Of a stretch of 64,000 nucleotides of DNA, positions 12,661 through 25,009 are shown piece by piece. Below the pieces are notes generated by a model. It saw only the letters and a list, made by a program, of their open reading frames with translations. It did no database searches and had not been told where the DNA came from. Both the position numbers and the translations under genes were made by a program. The stretch covers positions 1,119,519-1,183,518 of the forward strand of contig MNCI01034785.1 of assembly GCA_015680685.1 (NCBI GenBank), in the 5' to 3' direction. This DNA comes from Gnetum montanum (Eukaryota; Streptophyta; Gnetopsida; Gnetales; Gnetaceae). How positions within the stretch are numbered: position 1 is the first letter of the stretch; each line of letters opens with the position of its first letter.

Positions 12661-13189
12661 ACCTCAACAACCAATAATAACTAAGCTTGCATGACCTCTT
12701 TTGCAAAAATTAGAACTATCAAACTCTAAAACATATGTGATCTATGGTAGCCTAGTTTAATTATCATTCTATATGGCCTTATGCATTTTATTATAACAAC
12801 ATGCTTTCTTTGTCTTATTTCTTATTCTCTTGGAGTTGTGCTTACGAGAGGAAGCCTAGAGTCATCACAAAGGCGTAACTTATTATGGTAGCAAGTTACC
12901 ATGTGACCTTGATGTGAAAGATTTGGTGAGTCTGTCCTACTGTACCAAGAGTTCTTATTCCACATCATTACCATTACCACTTCTTAAGCCTAACCTTGTA
13001 GCCTAATTGTAACCTTCCTTTCCTTGAACAACAATGTTGACCAATGTTTGACATTCATGCATTATGGCCATATGACAATACTTCATCATGCTCCACCATC
13101 AAGTTTGTTGAATGGAACACATCTCATTCAACAATAAAACCACCAAGTCCATCAAGTGTAATACATCACATTTGATAGGAAAATCATAT
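12661..13189. other. 3' non-coding stretch after element D pol
   Basis: I see no gene. It would be the 3' untranslated part between integrase and the LTR of element D. The exact LTR start cannot be fixed, because the matching part of the second LTR falls in the 463-base gap at 35205-35667. Confidence 0.4.
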
Positions 13190-15195
13190 CAAAGCTAGCC
13201 TTGAAAAAGAAACCCAATGAAAGTTTTACCCCACAAAAAAAAGGAAAAACAAAATTACCAAGAAGCTAAAAAGGCTAATAAAGACTAAAATGACAAACTA
13301 GTGACTTTAAACACATGAGGAAAAGTGCCTAATGATCAAAGAAACCTTGGAGCAAGGTGTTGGATCCTCAAACACATTCACCAAGTGACCAACACTTGAA
13401 AACATGAAGTGCAAAACTCACTGATTGACCAACATGTTAATGCCATATTGTAGCCATGATGGCAACTATGAAACACATTATTAACCTTCATGATCATTTC
13501 CTTATGATCTCATTACCATTTCCTGATCATAGCCTTATCCCATCATCACAAGCACTCTTTGGGCATGGTTCAACATGAGTGAATTAAGTGCGAAGATGGA
13601 ACATCAGTGATGGACCTACAGTGGTGTTTTCTATTATTTGTTAGTGCCTCTCAAGTTAATCCTCCATACACCAATAAAGAGGGGCTAATGAAACAGCACC
13701 AAAAATGCATGTTGCAACCTTTTTGACATAGTAACCCTCATCCCATAAATCCCAAGGCTAAAACTTCATTATACAATGTGAAGATTGCAATCCAAGAATA
13801 CAATTTCATGTACTTTGTCTTTTGGGGCTAAAAAGTGCCTCATAAGTGGTCAAAGCCTCAACCCCCAAGTGAAAAAAATTCATATTATGGCTATATTTGG
13901 ACTTGGAGGGGTCAAAAATGCTTTTTTGGCTACTAAAATTTTCATTTTGATGGGTTTTATGGGGGGGTATAACTTTTACCAAGTTCAAGATACCTATTGG
14001 AAGGTATGACCTGACCTATGCCTAGTGTTGGAGGGTATAACTCTTTCACCTCTAGTATTGCTCTTAGCCCCTCCCACTCCAAATTTTCTACTACACCCCC
14101 AACATTGCTTCAATGTGGCCCCAACACTTCAACATTTTTCCAGCACCAACAATGGTTCCATAGCTTCAATGTGGATGTTATACCTATAGTGTGGGTGTCA
14201 TACCCCTAATGTGATTTTTGTGGGTCCAACATTGCTGTTGGAAGGCCTAGTGTGGGTGGAAGAAGCCAACATGGATAAAATTTCTATTTAGTATTTTCAA
14301 TAAATTAAATGGCTTTGATGCCATGGGGGTATCAAACCTTACCATACATAGTAACCATCCTAGGTTTGGACACCTACAACACCTACACATAGAAGAAATC
14401 TTTCAATAATTAGGTAGAAATATATAACAAAATTGATGGTCAAAACCCTATAAAAAATAAGCCCCAACACCATAGAATGGTTTCACAAATGTGGAGGTTC
14501 CACTTTGTTAAACACTTTGGCACATTTAAGAATATTTTTACATTCAAGAGCTTTGCAAAACCTTGCAAACACAAACCTTTTGAATCATCCCTAGCATGGA
14601 ACCTGTAGCCATTGTCACCATTGTTTGACCACCTAAGATTATGTGGAATTTTGCACTAACACTGAGCACATTGGGCTTTGAGACTCCTAGTGTGCCTCTT
14701 CTTGGAAACTCAATACCCCCACACATCTCACCCCTCTACATCACCAATGTAGCAGATCTAATGATGAGTGAAACAAGGGTTGATAGAATTGGATGTTATG
14801 GAACCTATGGATCATGGAGCTGACAATGGCATTCAAAACCACCAATTTCAACAAACTCTAAACCTCCATCAAAGTGAACCCCCTACTTCCTTAGCCACAT
14901 CTTGTACACATTCTCTAAATCTTCTTTATTTTCATCAAAATAAATTTTAAAATTTTTTGTGTGTGCAAGTTAGAACATAGTTGTTCTTCCTATTCTATGC
15001 ATTTATTTTCACATTTGTATTAAATTTCCACATCATTATCCCTATTTACACTTTGTAAGTCTTCAGGTGATCTACCAAACTATCTAGGATACCATAGATC
15101 CTATTTTTCATGGAGGACCTTGGGATCCAAGGTTAAAGCTATTTCTCTAGAATTTTTAGTTTTCTAGCAATCAAATTTTTCAAGCATTACATAAA
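13190..15195 (+). repeat. LTR-like block, 3' end of element D
   Basis: About 2 kb matches the reverse complement of 33370-35204. Examples are the 'ccaaggtcc...ggatctatggtatcctagat' block (15065-15135 reversed versus 33418-33475), the 'gggataaggctatgatcagg' block (about 13520 reversed versus about 34885), and the poly-T block (about 13230 reversed versus 35190). It follows pol in D, and the matching block precedes the antisense gene in E, so in the direction of pol both are direct terminal repeats. It carries several CCAACAT/AACATTG phrases (14095-14270) like the array core. Open frames here (13785-14009, 14018-14209) look accidental. Confidence 0.6.
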
Positions 15196-16475
15196 CAATA
15201 CATCTCTACTTTGGTGTATCAAGTATCATAGGCAATTAATGCCTGGCTTAGGTAGTATACTGAAAACTCTACTCCATCATCTCATTTTTTATAGAGTAGA
15301 GAGGAAATGTACATATTAGAGATGACAAGGTAGATGTAAAAAGGTTTATCCTTTTGTAGTAGATAGACCATGAGTAGCTATGCCAACACTTACTTAAGGT
15401 TTTCAAAGGCTTCTTAGCATTGAACCATCCACTCATAGTGAACTCCTTTCTTAAGAATGTGTCTCATGGATTGTAACTTATCTATAAGCCTGGTGATCAA
15501 CCTACAAATAAATTGCAATATACCTTATAATCCTTAAATCTCCTTAAGGTTTTTTGATGCTACCAACTTTGATATGGCTTTAACCTTATCAAGATCAACA
15601 CGTATCCTCACTTTGAACACTACAAAATCCAAGAATCTTACCAGTTTTAATGTTAAAGACATACTTCTTGGGGTTAAGCCTAAGCTCCTACTTGAGACAT
15701 CATTTCAACACAAGGTCAAGGTCATGTGCATGGTCATTATCCATTTTTGATTTAACACTTATGTCATTTATGTAGTCATCCATGGTCATGTGCATATAAT
15801 AACTAATGATATATGTCATTGTTCATTGATAGGTTATGCCTACATTCTTTAGATCAAAGGGCATCATGGTGTAGCAAAAGGTTCCCCAAGGGGTTATGAA
15901 GGTCATACAAAGTTAATGCATCATGTTAATCCTTATTTGGTTGTATCCCAAGAACCCATCCATGAAGGATAATAGTGCATGTATAGTTGTAGTATTGATA
16001 AGTTGGTCAATACTAGGCAAAGGGAAGTCATCTTTAATAGTTTTTGTATTCAAGTCTCAAAAATCAATGCAAATGTGTATACTCCTATGGTTCGTAGGGA
16101 CTACCACTATGTTGGACATCCAATCTGCATAATTAATAGCTCAAATGAAACTAGCTTGATACAATTTCATCATCTCATTATGAACTACCATGGCTAAATT
16201 TGGTCTGATCTTAAGAACCTTTTGCTTAACTATCTTGATAGTAGGATCAAGTATGATATTATGTTACACTAGATGTTGGTCAAGATCTGGCATATCTTCA
16301 TATGACCAAGCAAAGACCTTAATGTTGTCTTGGAAGATCTTGGTGATGTATTGATCCTATTGAGGTTCTAGTGAGAAACTTAATTTTAGTGTTTTCTACT
16401 TATGACTATGTGTCATGATAGATTTATCAACTAGAGAGTCTTCGGTAATGTTGCCAACCTTAAGATCAAGGGCCT
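15196..16475 (-). pseudogene. Truncated Tat-like pol (RT and part of RNase H), element E
   Basis: Read on the minus strand this repeats the element D pol from its N-terminal linker through RT to early RNase H. RT motifs include IHICIDFQDLN near 16090-16060 and MDGFLGYNQ near 15960. The active site reads YIND (near 15765), with the first D of YVDD changed to N. The copy ends within RNase H after YLSQALIAYDT (about 15235), where the LTR-like block of D begins. The aRNH and integrase are missing inside the window. At the other end the linker stops at the single N (16476), about 200 bases short of the same part in D. The simplest reading is that D inserted into E, leaving the rest of E's pol to the left of the window. 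Confidence 0.75.
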
Positions 16476-16476
16476 N
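16476..16476. other. Single-base assembly gap
   Basis: One 'n'. The pol linker on its left and the spacer on its right are about 200 bases apart in element D (9130-9345) and in fragment H, so sequence is probably missing here. Confidence 0.7.
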
Positions 16477-17190
16477 ATCCATTCAATTATGTCAATCAAG
16501 ATCAAATCATGGCCAATGGAGGCCATAAGAAGGAAGTTAAGGTAAATAGAATGAGAAAAAGGCCAAATAGCACAAAATGAAGCTAAAGGATGGCCAAATG
16601 ATGGCCTAATGATGATCAAGCCCCATCAAATGATGTTGAACAAGGTCAAAGAATGATCAACAAATGTCATAGGGGGGAGGATAAGGTAAGTGGTATAAAT
16701 CAAAGCCCAACTAATAAAAAATGAAGCCAAATGATGATAAATGGGATCAAATGAAGACTGAATAAAGTTCTAACCCTATTAAATGATGTTCTATATGGTC
16801 AAACAAGGTCATACAAATATTCAATGGTATTAACCAACGTCAAATCAAGTCCACTAAGGTCAAATAATGTCAAATGATAGAAAGATTTGGTGGAATCAAG
16901 GTCAAATGATGCTAAAATTATGAAAATGAAGCTAAATGACACTAAATGATATAACAATAAATATTGACAATATGTAACAAGGTTAAAACAAGCCAAAACA
17001 AAATAGAATAAGACCAAACTCATCAAGGTGGGAAACATGGGATAAAACATGGCCAATATTGGTAAATCAAGGTCACATTTTTCTAGTTTTAGATCTTAGT
17101 GGACCACAATGGAAGGCTATAGGAGTGATGGAAGAGTTTGAGCACTTGGGAAGGTCATTTTGAAGCTGTTTGAAGGAAAAAATGAGGTCC
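16477..17190 (-). other. Spacer 5' of pol in element E, rich in 'ggtcaaatgatg' phrases
   Basis: No gene. The phrase 'gtcaaatgatg' or 'gccaaatgatgg' recurs at irregular distances from 16480 to 16930. The end near 17050-17095 ('aaacatggccaatattggtaaatcaaggtcacattttt ctagttttag', read as two parts) matches 36435-36485 and, reversed, 8900-8960. The same spacer therefore lies between array and pol in three copies. Confidence 0.5.
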
Positions 17191-18970
17191 CTTTCAAAAA
17201 CTACATTGGCACACACCAAAACTACATTGGTTAGCATAGTTTTGGTAGGTCTTAGTGTAGTTTTTACTAAAATGTAAGTTCCAATATTTTTTAGGGTAAG
17301 TTTTGGATTTCTAATGACCTGAGTTGACAATGCAGTGGACTAGGAGTGGAGATTTGGCAACTTTGGCATTGGTTTGATCCCTTGAAGACACCAAATGCCA
17401 CAAAAAGCTAAAAACTACGTTGGCCAACATAATTTTCTTTGGACCCAACATGGTTTCTCATGAAAACTTAATTTATGGTGTCTCAAGTTTGGAATTTTTT
17501 CTCCAACAACCTCCCAAGGGAGTGGGGGGATGCTAGGGTTTTGGAATGGTCACTTGGAAGTTGAGATGAGTTATTGAAAGTGTAGTTTGGGATTTGGAAC
17601 CCAAAAACTATGCTATCCATTATAGTTTGCTCTAGTTTTAGTTTAGTTTTAATAAACCTAGTCTTCTCATACTCAAAATAAGTTCAAATGGTATTTGATT
17701 TTAGGCTATGGGATTCTAGGCTTTGCCAGTCAATTTTCAGGTCACTTAGAGTGCTATGATATCATCAAAACTACTACTAAAATCAAAACTACATTGCTCA
17801 GTGTAGTTTGAATATGCTCCAACATAGTTTTGCATGAATCTTAGTTGCATGAATCTTAGTTTTTAGTTAGTTTTTGTGATCAATAGATGAAGCTCATGGA
17901 TTCCTGGGGTCACTGGTGTCCATAGCTAGCATTTAGGATCAAAATTGTTGACTCTAGAGGCCATTAAAGCCTTGATATGGACACCCCCCCTCACCCCCAA
18001 AAACTATGCTAGCCAACATAGTTTTGAGAGGGTCTAGTTATTTTTTATTCAAATTGGTATTTTCATTCTCAAATCAAGGCTAGATGGCATCTGGTTTTAA
18101 GATTCAAGGTTCTAGGCTTTGGTATACTTCCCTAATCAAATTTTATGTCATTCGAAGTGTGTTTGGGGTATTAAAACTACCTTGAAAACCAAAACTTTGT
18201 TGGCTAGCATAGTTTTGGTCTTCCTCAATATTTTTAAAGGAATCTTCATTTCCAGATAGTTTAGGAGGTCAATCAACTAAGTTTTCAAGCTCCTAAGGTT
18301 ACTAGGATCTATGGCTAGGGTTTAGGCCTAAAATTGTTGGTTTTGGATGTTACTAGAACCTTGATATTATCACCTTCCCCCAAAACTACACTAACCAAAA
18401 TAGTTTCAACTTGCCTTAGCATGGTTTTGAATAAGGTGATTAGTTTTGGTCATTTTTGACCTAGTTTATAGGGTTTAATAATCTCTAAACACTCCAACAG
18501 GGTCTTGAGGTTAGGTTGACATGCTTGGAGGTTGATTTGACTTGCTAATGGTCCATTTTGGAATTTTCATGGAAAAACTACACTGGCCATTTTAGTTTTG
18601 ACCTTTTCCAATGTAGATTTTTTACTTGTTTTTGTCTCATTATTTTGCATTCCAAGGTTATTGGATGCTCCAAGGAGGTATAAAGGCTAGGGATTTCGAC
18701 TGTGAAGATTGTTAAAGGCTCAATTGATTTTCATGATGACCAAACTTTAGGAAACTATATTGGCCAGCGTATTTTTTGGATCCTTTAGTGTGTTTTCTAA
18801 AGAATCATGAGTTTTGACATCTTTCAATAGAATTTAGGAGTTTCTAGAGCTACTGGAGGCTCTAGCTAGGGTTTGGGGCTTCATGTGATCACTTTGAAGT
18901 TAATTGGAACTGCTCAATATTTATTATTTTCATGTCTTATGAAAATATGCTAGCTAGCATAGTGTTATCC
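17191..18970 (-). repeat. Degenerate tandem array, about 190-bp period, about 10 units (element E)
   Basis: A palindrome-like core resembling AAACTATGCTAGCCAACATAGTTT recurs near 17215, 17410, 17610, 17785, 18000, 18195, 18390, 18570, 18750 and 18945. It is the counterpart of the array at 5990-8880, in inverted orientation because element E runs on the minus strand. Between cores, a 'gctccaaggagg/ctagggtttagg' type phrase recurs. I see no coding sequence; short open frames at 16799-17330 are accidental. Confidence 0.7.
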
Positions 18971-20738
18971 ATGGCTAGCATAGTTTTCTAAAAATGTTTG
19001 ATTTCATATGTATCTTGGCCATTCCTCGTGTTTAAGACCCTTCGATTGTGATAATTTTTTATCTCTTTTGGTATGAGGTTCCTTTGGATTCAATGGATTA
19101 AAGATGTGTGACTAGGAAATGCATCTTAAGCATGGTTGGTGCTTGGAAATCATTCCAAGCCTTTTTTACAAATTAACCCTAGCAATTTTTTGTTGGAAGG
19201 TATAAATATTAATGTATTATGTTTTTAATTTATTTATTTGAAAGGTACCTAGTGGGGCCCATCCAAATTCAAATGGTCATTAAGAATTACTTTTCCCACT
19301 AACCCAACATAGTTTCTACTTTCCTCTTATGAACCTGGAGTTCACTATGAGTTGTATGGCCATTTTGGGCATGGTGTAATTTTACCATAGTCAATTCTCT
19401 CAATACATCCTCCATAGGCAACACTTAGAGTCAAGGATTCTCTACTGATTTTGACTCTAATCCCATCCATCTTCAGCATAGTTTTACCATTCTTCATGAA
19501 GGAGCAATGCAATTGCAATGAAGGTGTAGGAGATTTGACGATTTTTTGCATTTGCTACCCTAAGATGTCAAAGAGAAGATCATCAATAAGTAAAAACCCA
19601 ACACTGGTGGAGGTAGATGTTGCTACCAAAGGAATCTCTAGTCTTCCATGGTCTTTGCTTGAAGAGGGCTCATCAACAATGATTTCCAGGTACCCTTTCC
19701 TAGCTATTTTCTATTGATTTTTAGCTTAGGCCCTAGGTGTTTTACATCATTTAGGCTTATTGGTATAGCAAAATTTGGTTATGTATCATTCAAATACTAT
19801 GTTTAGCTTGTGGTGGTATGTTCATGTTGTTATTTTCACCTTAGGACCTTCTTGTGTAGAATTTTAAATTTTTTCTCTAACCTCCCTTGTGTGTTTTCAA
19901 TATTTTTTCTTTTACTAAAAAGCAATGGCAATTTTTGATTTTTTAAAAAAATAGATAGAATTTATGGTTTTTGAAACCATATGATATTCTTTCATTATTC
20001 AATAGTCAAATCAGTGGTTGAGTCACTGATTTCTTATCTACAATTAATTTTTTATGAATTTTTTCATAAGTTAGTGCATAGTGATTTTTTTTTTGGTTTT
20101 TTTTGTTCTTTTTACCCCTCTACAACTGGCAGCATTGATACTTGGGATAATTTTTTATAGCAACGTCCTAGATTCCTAGGGATCCTTAGGGTTGTTTGGG
20201 AGGGTTTCACATTAGTTTTGAAAATTTTTGAAAATTTGTCATACTTTTCCTAAAGTTTTTACTGTAATCATTTTCCTACAAACTAGGTTTTCATCAAAAT
20301 TTCAAAATTGTTCTAGGTTGTCATGTGAATTTCTTCTAGGACTACAATTGAAACATTGATGTCAAATATTTCTCAAATTTTTTGTATCTACAATGCCTAG
20401 ACTTGGAAAAAAATTTAGTAAAATTTTATCATTTTTTATTCATGTGAACTACCTTGTACAATTGCAGTTTCAACTATTGAAACTAGAAAAGTCTCATGTT
20501 GTACAAGAAGCATTGGTACACTTTTGGGGTTTTATTGTGCATGGTTTGGATCCTTAGTGATTATTTACATGTTTTGTGTTGATTCCCAATAGTCTTTTGA
20601 ATTTTTGAAAAATTTGTATCTAGCTTTCCTAAAGTTTTGCTACAACTATTTCATCATGAACTAGGATTTCTAGTCAAAATCTCATTAAATTTGAGTTGGA
20701 ATTTTATAATTGTTATTGTGGGTTAAATTTTGGTATAG
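18971..20738 (-). other. Spacer of element E, split by element A
   Basis: It continues beyond element A at 30699. An open frame of 68 residues (19345-19551, minus) with a SRESLTLSVAYGGCIERI stretch is the only gene-like piece; I do not recognise it. Two related segments, about 20200-20300 and 20590-20670, share phrases such as 'tttcctaaagttttt' and 'aactaggatttctagtcaaaat'. They are an old dispersed duplication with an offset of about 375 bases. Confidence 0.4.
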
Positions 20739-20743
20739 GCTAG
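20739..20743. repeat. Target site duplication, left of element A
   Basis: GCTAG, identical to 30694-30698. Confidence 0.9.
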
Positions 20744-21530
20744 TGATGAGCCGTGATATTGCATTTGCCATATCATGGCCTTCCATGCGATATCATGGCC
20801 TGCCTTGTTGCCTATAAATAAGAGGCGGGTGCACTTGGTTTGCATAGTTAGTCTTAGTTCCTTACCCAAACTCTTGCCTTTTCTCCCTCTTAGAGTTAGA
20901 ATTATCTCTGCGTGCCTGCAGTAGGAGTCATAAAGTGAACAAATCTTTATTCGAGCATTGTGTACCTGAGCACACCTTATGTACGGTAATAAATATGAAC
21001 TTTGTGATAAACCTTGTAGCATTCAGAATAGATTAATTAATGTTAATTACTATTACTTAATTCTTTCCTTAGTTAATTAATGATTCTCTCTCACCCTACA
21101 ACTCTCCTAAGTAAGCACACATAGTATGATCACTTCGAGCATGCATGTAACATTTGGTAGCCTAGTAACGAATAGCCTTTGGTAATCCTAGTAGTGTTGC
21201 ACTAGTTTAGGATGTTTACGGCAAGTGAGAATGGATACTGGTGTTAGGATCAGTTAATAAGTAGTCAAATTAAGTTAGTTACTTAGTTATCTCTCTCCTC
21301 CCTTATTAGCAGTAGGACATAAAAACATAAAAAAAGTATAAAAATCATATGCCTCAAGTTTACTTAACCATACAATCATGACATACAAGTAACCTTGGGA
21401 AGACAATGATTGATCAACCCATTCTTATTCCACAAAGGCGCATAAGCACTTAGTCCTTGAAATTTGACTGAATCATGCATGGACACTCATATTTGTATGG
21501 TTGAGCATAGGGATACCTCACTTCTCACCA
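20744..21530 (+). repeat. 5' LTR of element A
   Basis: It starts TGATGAGCC and ends CTCACCA. The TATA box TATAAATA lies at 20813-20820, preceded by two copies of 'tatcatggcc' 20 bp apart (20771, 20791). A polyadenylation-type AATAAA is at 20988-20993. The 5' LTR is about 70 bp shorter than the 3' LTR because it lacks a stretch near 30386-30465. Confidence 0.9.
20813..20820 (+). promoter_or_regulatory. TATA box of element A 5' LTR
   Basis: TATAAATA, also conserved in the 3' LTR (29906-29913) and the element B 3' LTR (53052-53059). Confidence 0.7.
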
Positions 21531-21531
21531 T

Positions 21532-21549
21532 TAGCATCATTGTTGAGGA
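21532..21549 (+). other. Primer binding site of element A, tRNA-Asp type, decayed
   Basis: TAGCATCATTGTTGAGGA begins one base after the LTR. It matches the complement of the plant tRNA-Asp 3' end (TGGCGCCGTTGTCGGGGA type) at 13 of 18 positions, and all five differences are G-to-A or C-to-T. Confidence 0.75.
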
Positions 21550-21669
21550 CTTTGTTGTTTGTGCACTAACCAAAACACAGGAAATCTTTCACATCATTGG
21601 AATGAACCCTTGGGATTGGTCAAAGAAAAATAATAAATAATAATACATTACACACTAAATAGACAATCA

Positions 21670-23560
21670 TGTCTCCTTCTTCATACAAAAGTGTTGCACC
21701 ACCTAGGTTTGATACAGGGAGCAATTAGAGGTGTAGTACACATGATAATCCACCAATCCCTCAATAGTTTCATGTGGTATATGTTCATCTTGATGAATAT
21801 GTATCAAAATTTACCTTTATCCTCCACCAAGATGAACAACTGTGTTTTGTGATATTTAGAAGATAACATAGTGTTACCTCTTGATCACTCTATCTTGGGC
21901 ATGCTTCTTTGTGGTCTCACATGAATTGGTATGCGACACTTATAGGTAGAGTACGTTGTGCATGATCTTGACTTGAGAGAGTATCAATCCATGGAGGCAT
22001 AGCATCAAAGGGATTTGGAATAGGAGAGACATCATGAATCCAAGAAGGGAAAGTTATCATAGAACGTTCCACATGTCCTAAGGGAAAATGAGGGTGATGA
22101 ACCTGCCTCAGTTAGTTGCCCACACAATGATGTTCCTCCTGTTGACTTTGGTCAATGGGTTGTGTATTAGAATCTTTACTCAACTATCCATAACCTAGAT
22201 TCTGGTACCAACAGACACAAAGGGTCTAAAAAAGGAACATGAACACATGACAAAGATGGACATTTCAATTGTAACTGGATTAGGGCCATGACCATTGAAG
22301 AGAAGGAAGCAGGCACTGACATGGTAATGGTTCTCCTTCTTCTTCACCTTCATCATCTCCTTCACCCTCTCCTTTAGGATCTAGATGCAATCACAAGGAA
22401 AAATATCATGAGGATAAGGGTAAGTGAAATGGGAGTTGTAGATAAAATAGTTGAGAAAAGGGATGAGGGCACTCTAGAGAAACACACCATGAAAGAAGGG
22501 AGGGTAGGGAACAACATAGGCATCATAGAAACCATAGATGGGATGATCATGATGAACCCCTACTTGCTACTCAAAGTATGCTAGACATAACTGAGGCTAT
22601 TAGAATCCCAACAAGGCATCAAAAAGATAGTAGGATTAAGAGATTAGACATGAACAACATCCCACAATCTGAAGGCAGATACAATGTTGATTCTCAAAAT
22701 CATCTACAAGCATTTCATGATGTATGTGCCTTACAAAACATAGAAAGTGAATGGAAAAAACTTAAGTTATTCCCATGGACACTAGTCAAAGATGCGAAGA
22801 GCTAGTACTGGTCTTTAGAACTGGAATCCATTCATAGGTGGAGAACCATGTTAAAATTGTTCAACGATAAGTTCCAAACATACTCCTGAGTGTCCAACCT
22901 ATGAAAGAAAATCCAAGGATGGAAAAAAGGAGGATATGAACTCTTGGATGTTGCCATAGGCTACTATTATGCATTGTTACATCATTGTCCTGGCCATAAT
23001 TATTGGTAGAGGGGTCAACTACGTCATCTCATAGATGGGCTTAGGCATGAAATGTGAAGAACCCTTGGGACATATGCCCAAGGAAGGATATCTGAGCTTA
23101 GGACCCATCAAGTTCAAAGATTATTGGAGCAAGTTGCTAAAGAAGAAGGTGAGCTAAGGAAAAGAGAAAGTGTGGAGGAATATAATAGAGATCCTTCCCT
23201 CTGAAAGAGGGGAGTAAGATTCTGTGAGGATGAAGAAGAGTCACCACTCGAAGAGATGGTGAATAGGAAAACCTTACCTATCCAAAAATTAGCATCGGAA
23301 GTATCAGAAAAGGTAGACTAAATGTGGGATTCCCTAGATGATAGATTTTAAACCATTCTTAAAATAGTAGAGGAGTCTAGAGAGCAAGGTAGTGATCGCA
23401 AGAAAAAAGGAAAAAGAGAGAAACTGAACATACACATAACAAGGGTAAGAGCAAATTTTTCATCATCGAGGAGGTTTTGAATTAAAATACAGACAATGAT
23501 AGTGGATGTAAGATATGCTAATATGACCATCCTAAAGGATGTTTCCCTATAATCTTACAT
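21670..23560 (+). pseudogene. gag of element A, decayed
   Basis: Gag would form the particle. The order is a short N-terminal part (MSPSSYKSV, 21670) with a TFILHQDEQL stretch shared with B; a linker rich in Ser/Pro and then His/Arg (22330-22560); and the conserved gag core (22578-about 22930, LQAFHDVCALQNIE, KLFPWTLVKDAKS, MLKLFNDKFQTYS). A charged C-terminal region to about 23560 follows (QRLLEQVAKEEGELRKRE, EEMVNRKTLPIQK), predicted helical. I found no clear CCHC knuckle. Stops at 22803 and several later sites inactivate it. Confidence 0.75.
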
Positions 23561-24249
23561 CTGTAGGAGTCTGGGATGTATGCACTCAACCCATAATTAA
23601 AAAAATTGCAAACACCCCGAAAGTTACCTTATCCTCAAGGTAACTCAAGACAGTTCCACCAACCCTTAATGTATTATCAAAGTGATACTTCATCACAACT
23701 GATTGAGTAGTATCAACAATGGCAGTGCCCACAATCATGGGGAATGCCACCACCAAGGCAACAGTATCCTTACCAGAAACTTGACCCGTATGGATATTAT
23801 GTGCAATAGCCAATCTCTCCACGTGACTCTACTAGTTACATTACTCGTCAACCTCACTACCAAGCTCATGAGCATTATAGGACTCCTTCTCCTAGGGGTG
23901 ATGTTCCATAAATATACCATCCCTCTCATTCAGTTTCACCTCTTCCACCCTTAACTCCATTACCACCTGCTCCAACTATGCAAGGTGAACTTCCTACCAA
24001 GCCATAGTAACGTAACACCAAAAGGGCTATTAACCCTCAACCTACTATTGGTTTTGACAACCACATGAAGAAAAAGACCTTCCTTTAAAACCAACAATTC
24101 AACTAAGCCCTTTCAACCACAAGTAGCTAATTCTTTAACCACCTCACTATCACTTGAAGCTTTGAAGCTCCTTCAACCAAAAAACTGTGCTCAACACATA
24201 CGGTCATGTTAACTCATGCCATCACCAATTGGATAAAAGCTGGTCATCA

Positions 24250-24770
24250 CCGATTGGATAAAAGCTAGCCATCTTCCTAGGAAATTCTCTGATCCTGAGA
24301 GTCCTCTAATATATCTACAAATCGCTAGAAATGAGCTATGCAAAGCTCTTTTTGATTCAAGTTCTAGTGTCAACTTCATTTCTCAATAAATGTACAAGGC
24401 CTGAACCCTACCTTCACTAAAAAATAGTGACATTTGTTTAGAGTTGGTCAACTAGTCCATCATTTTTCCATTAGGACTAGTGGAGGACATTGTCACCACT
24501 ATTTATGGATGGTCATATCTAGCCAACTTCCTAGTGATTCAAGTAAACAATGGTAAGGGGGACTTTCCAATCATAATGGGAAGAGCATGGCTAAGCATAA
24601 TTGACATGTGCCTAGGAATCTACGATCTTTCCCTGGAAATATCAAAGGAAAATACATTTGGAAAGATCAAGAAGAAGAAAGTTCCATGCATCGCATACAG
24701 TGACACAAGGTGTAATTGCATGCAGAAATCATGGTTTGTACAACATTCAACATTCCTTGCATGAAATCAA
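24250..24770 (+). pseudogene. Aspartic protease of element A, decayed
   Basis: The protease would cut the Gag-Pol polyprotein. The active-site region reads KALFDSSSSVNFIS near 24343-24385, where relatives have D-L-G-S/A. The flap and core follow, ending with the family motif IIMGRAWL near 24570-24600. The last 94 residues (24480-24764) are open. A basic tail KIKKKKVPC follows, shared with element B. The first half has stops and the DxG glycine is replaced by S. Confidence 0.75.
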
Positions 24771-25009
24771 TGTGCACAAGCAACTGATATACAAAGATGC
24801 CTATATGCAGTAGCCACAAGATAGGAAGGCACCCAGTGGTTGACAGCTAATCAAGAGAACAGTTCAACTATATGCATGGAACCAACTGAGGGTTTGACTT
24901 GTGCTTACATCAATAGCATAGATACATTAAATCAAATCCATCACCAACTTCCAAGTCTTGACCTTGAAAATATCAACTAGGGAAAGTTGGAAATCCCTGA
25001 TAAGTTTAA

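Noticed and set aside
13785-14209. Two open frames of 60-74 residues in the LTR-like block
   Set aside because: No counterpart frame in the matching block at 33.4-35.2 kb, and both strands are equally open.
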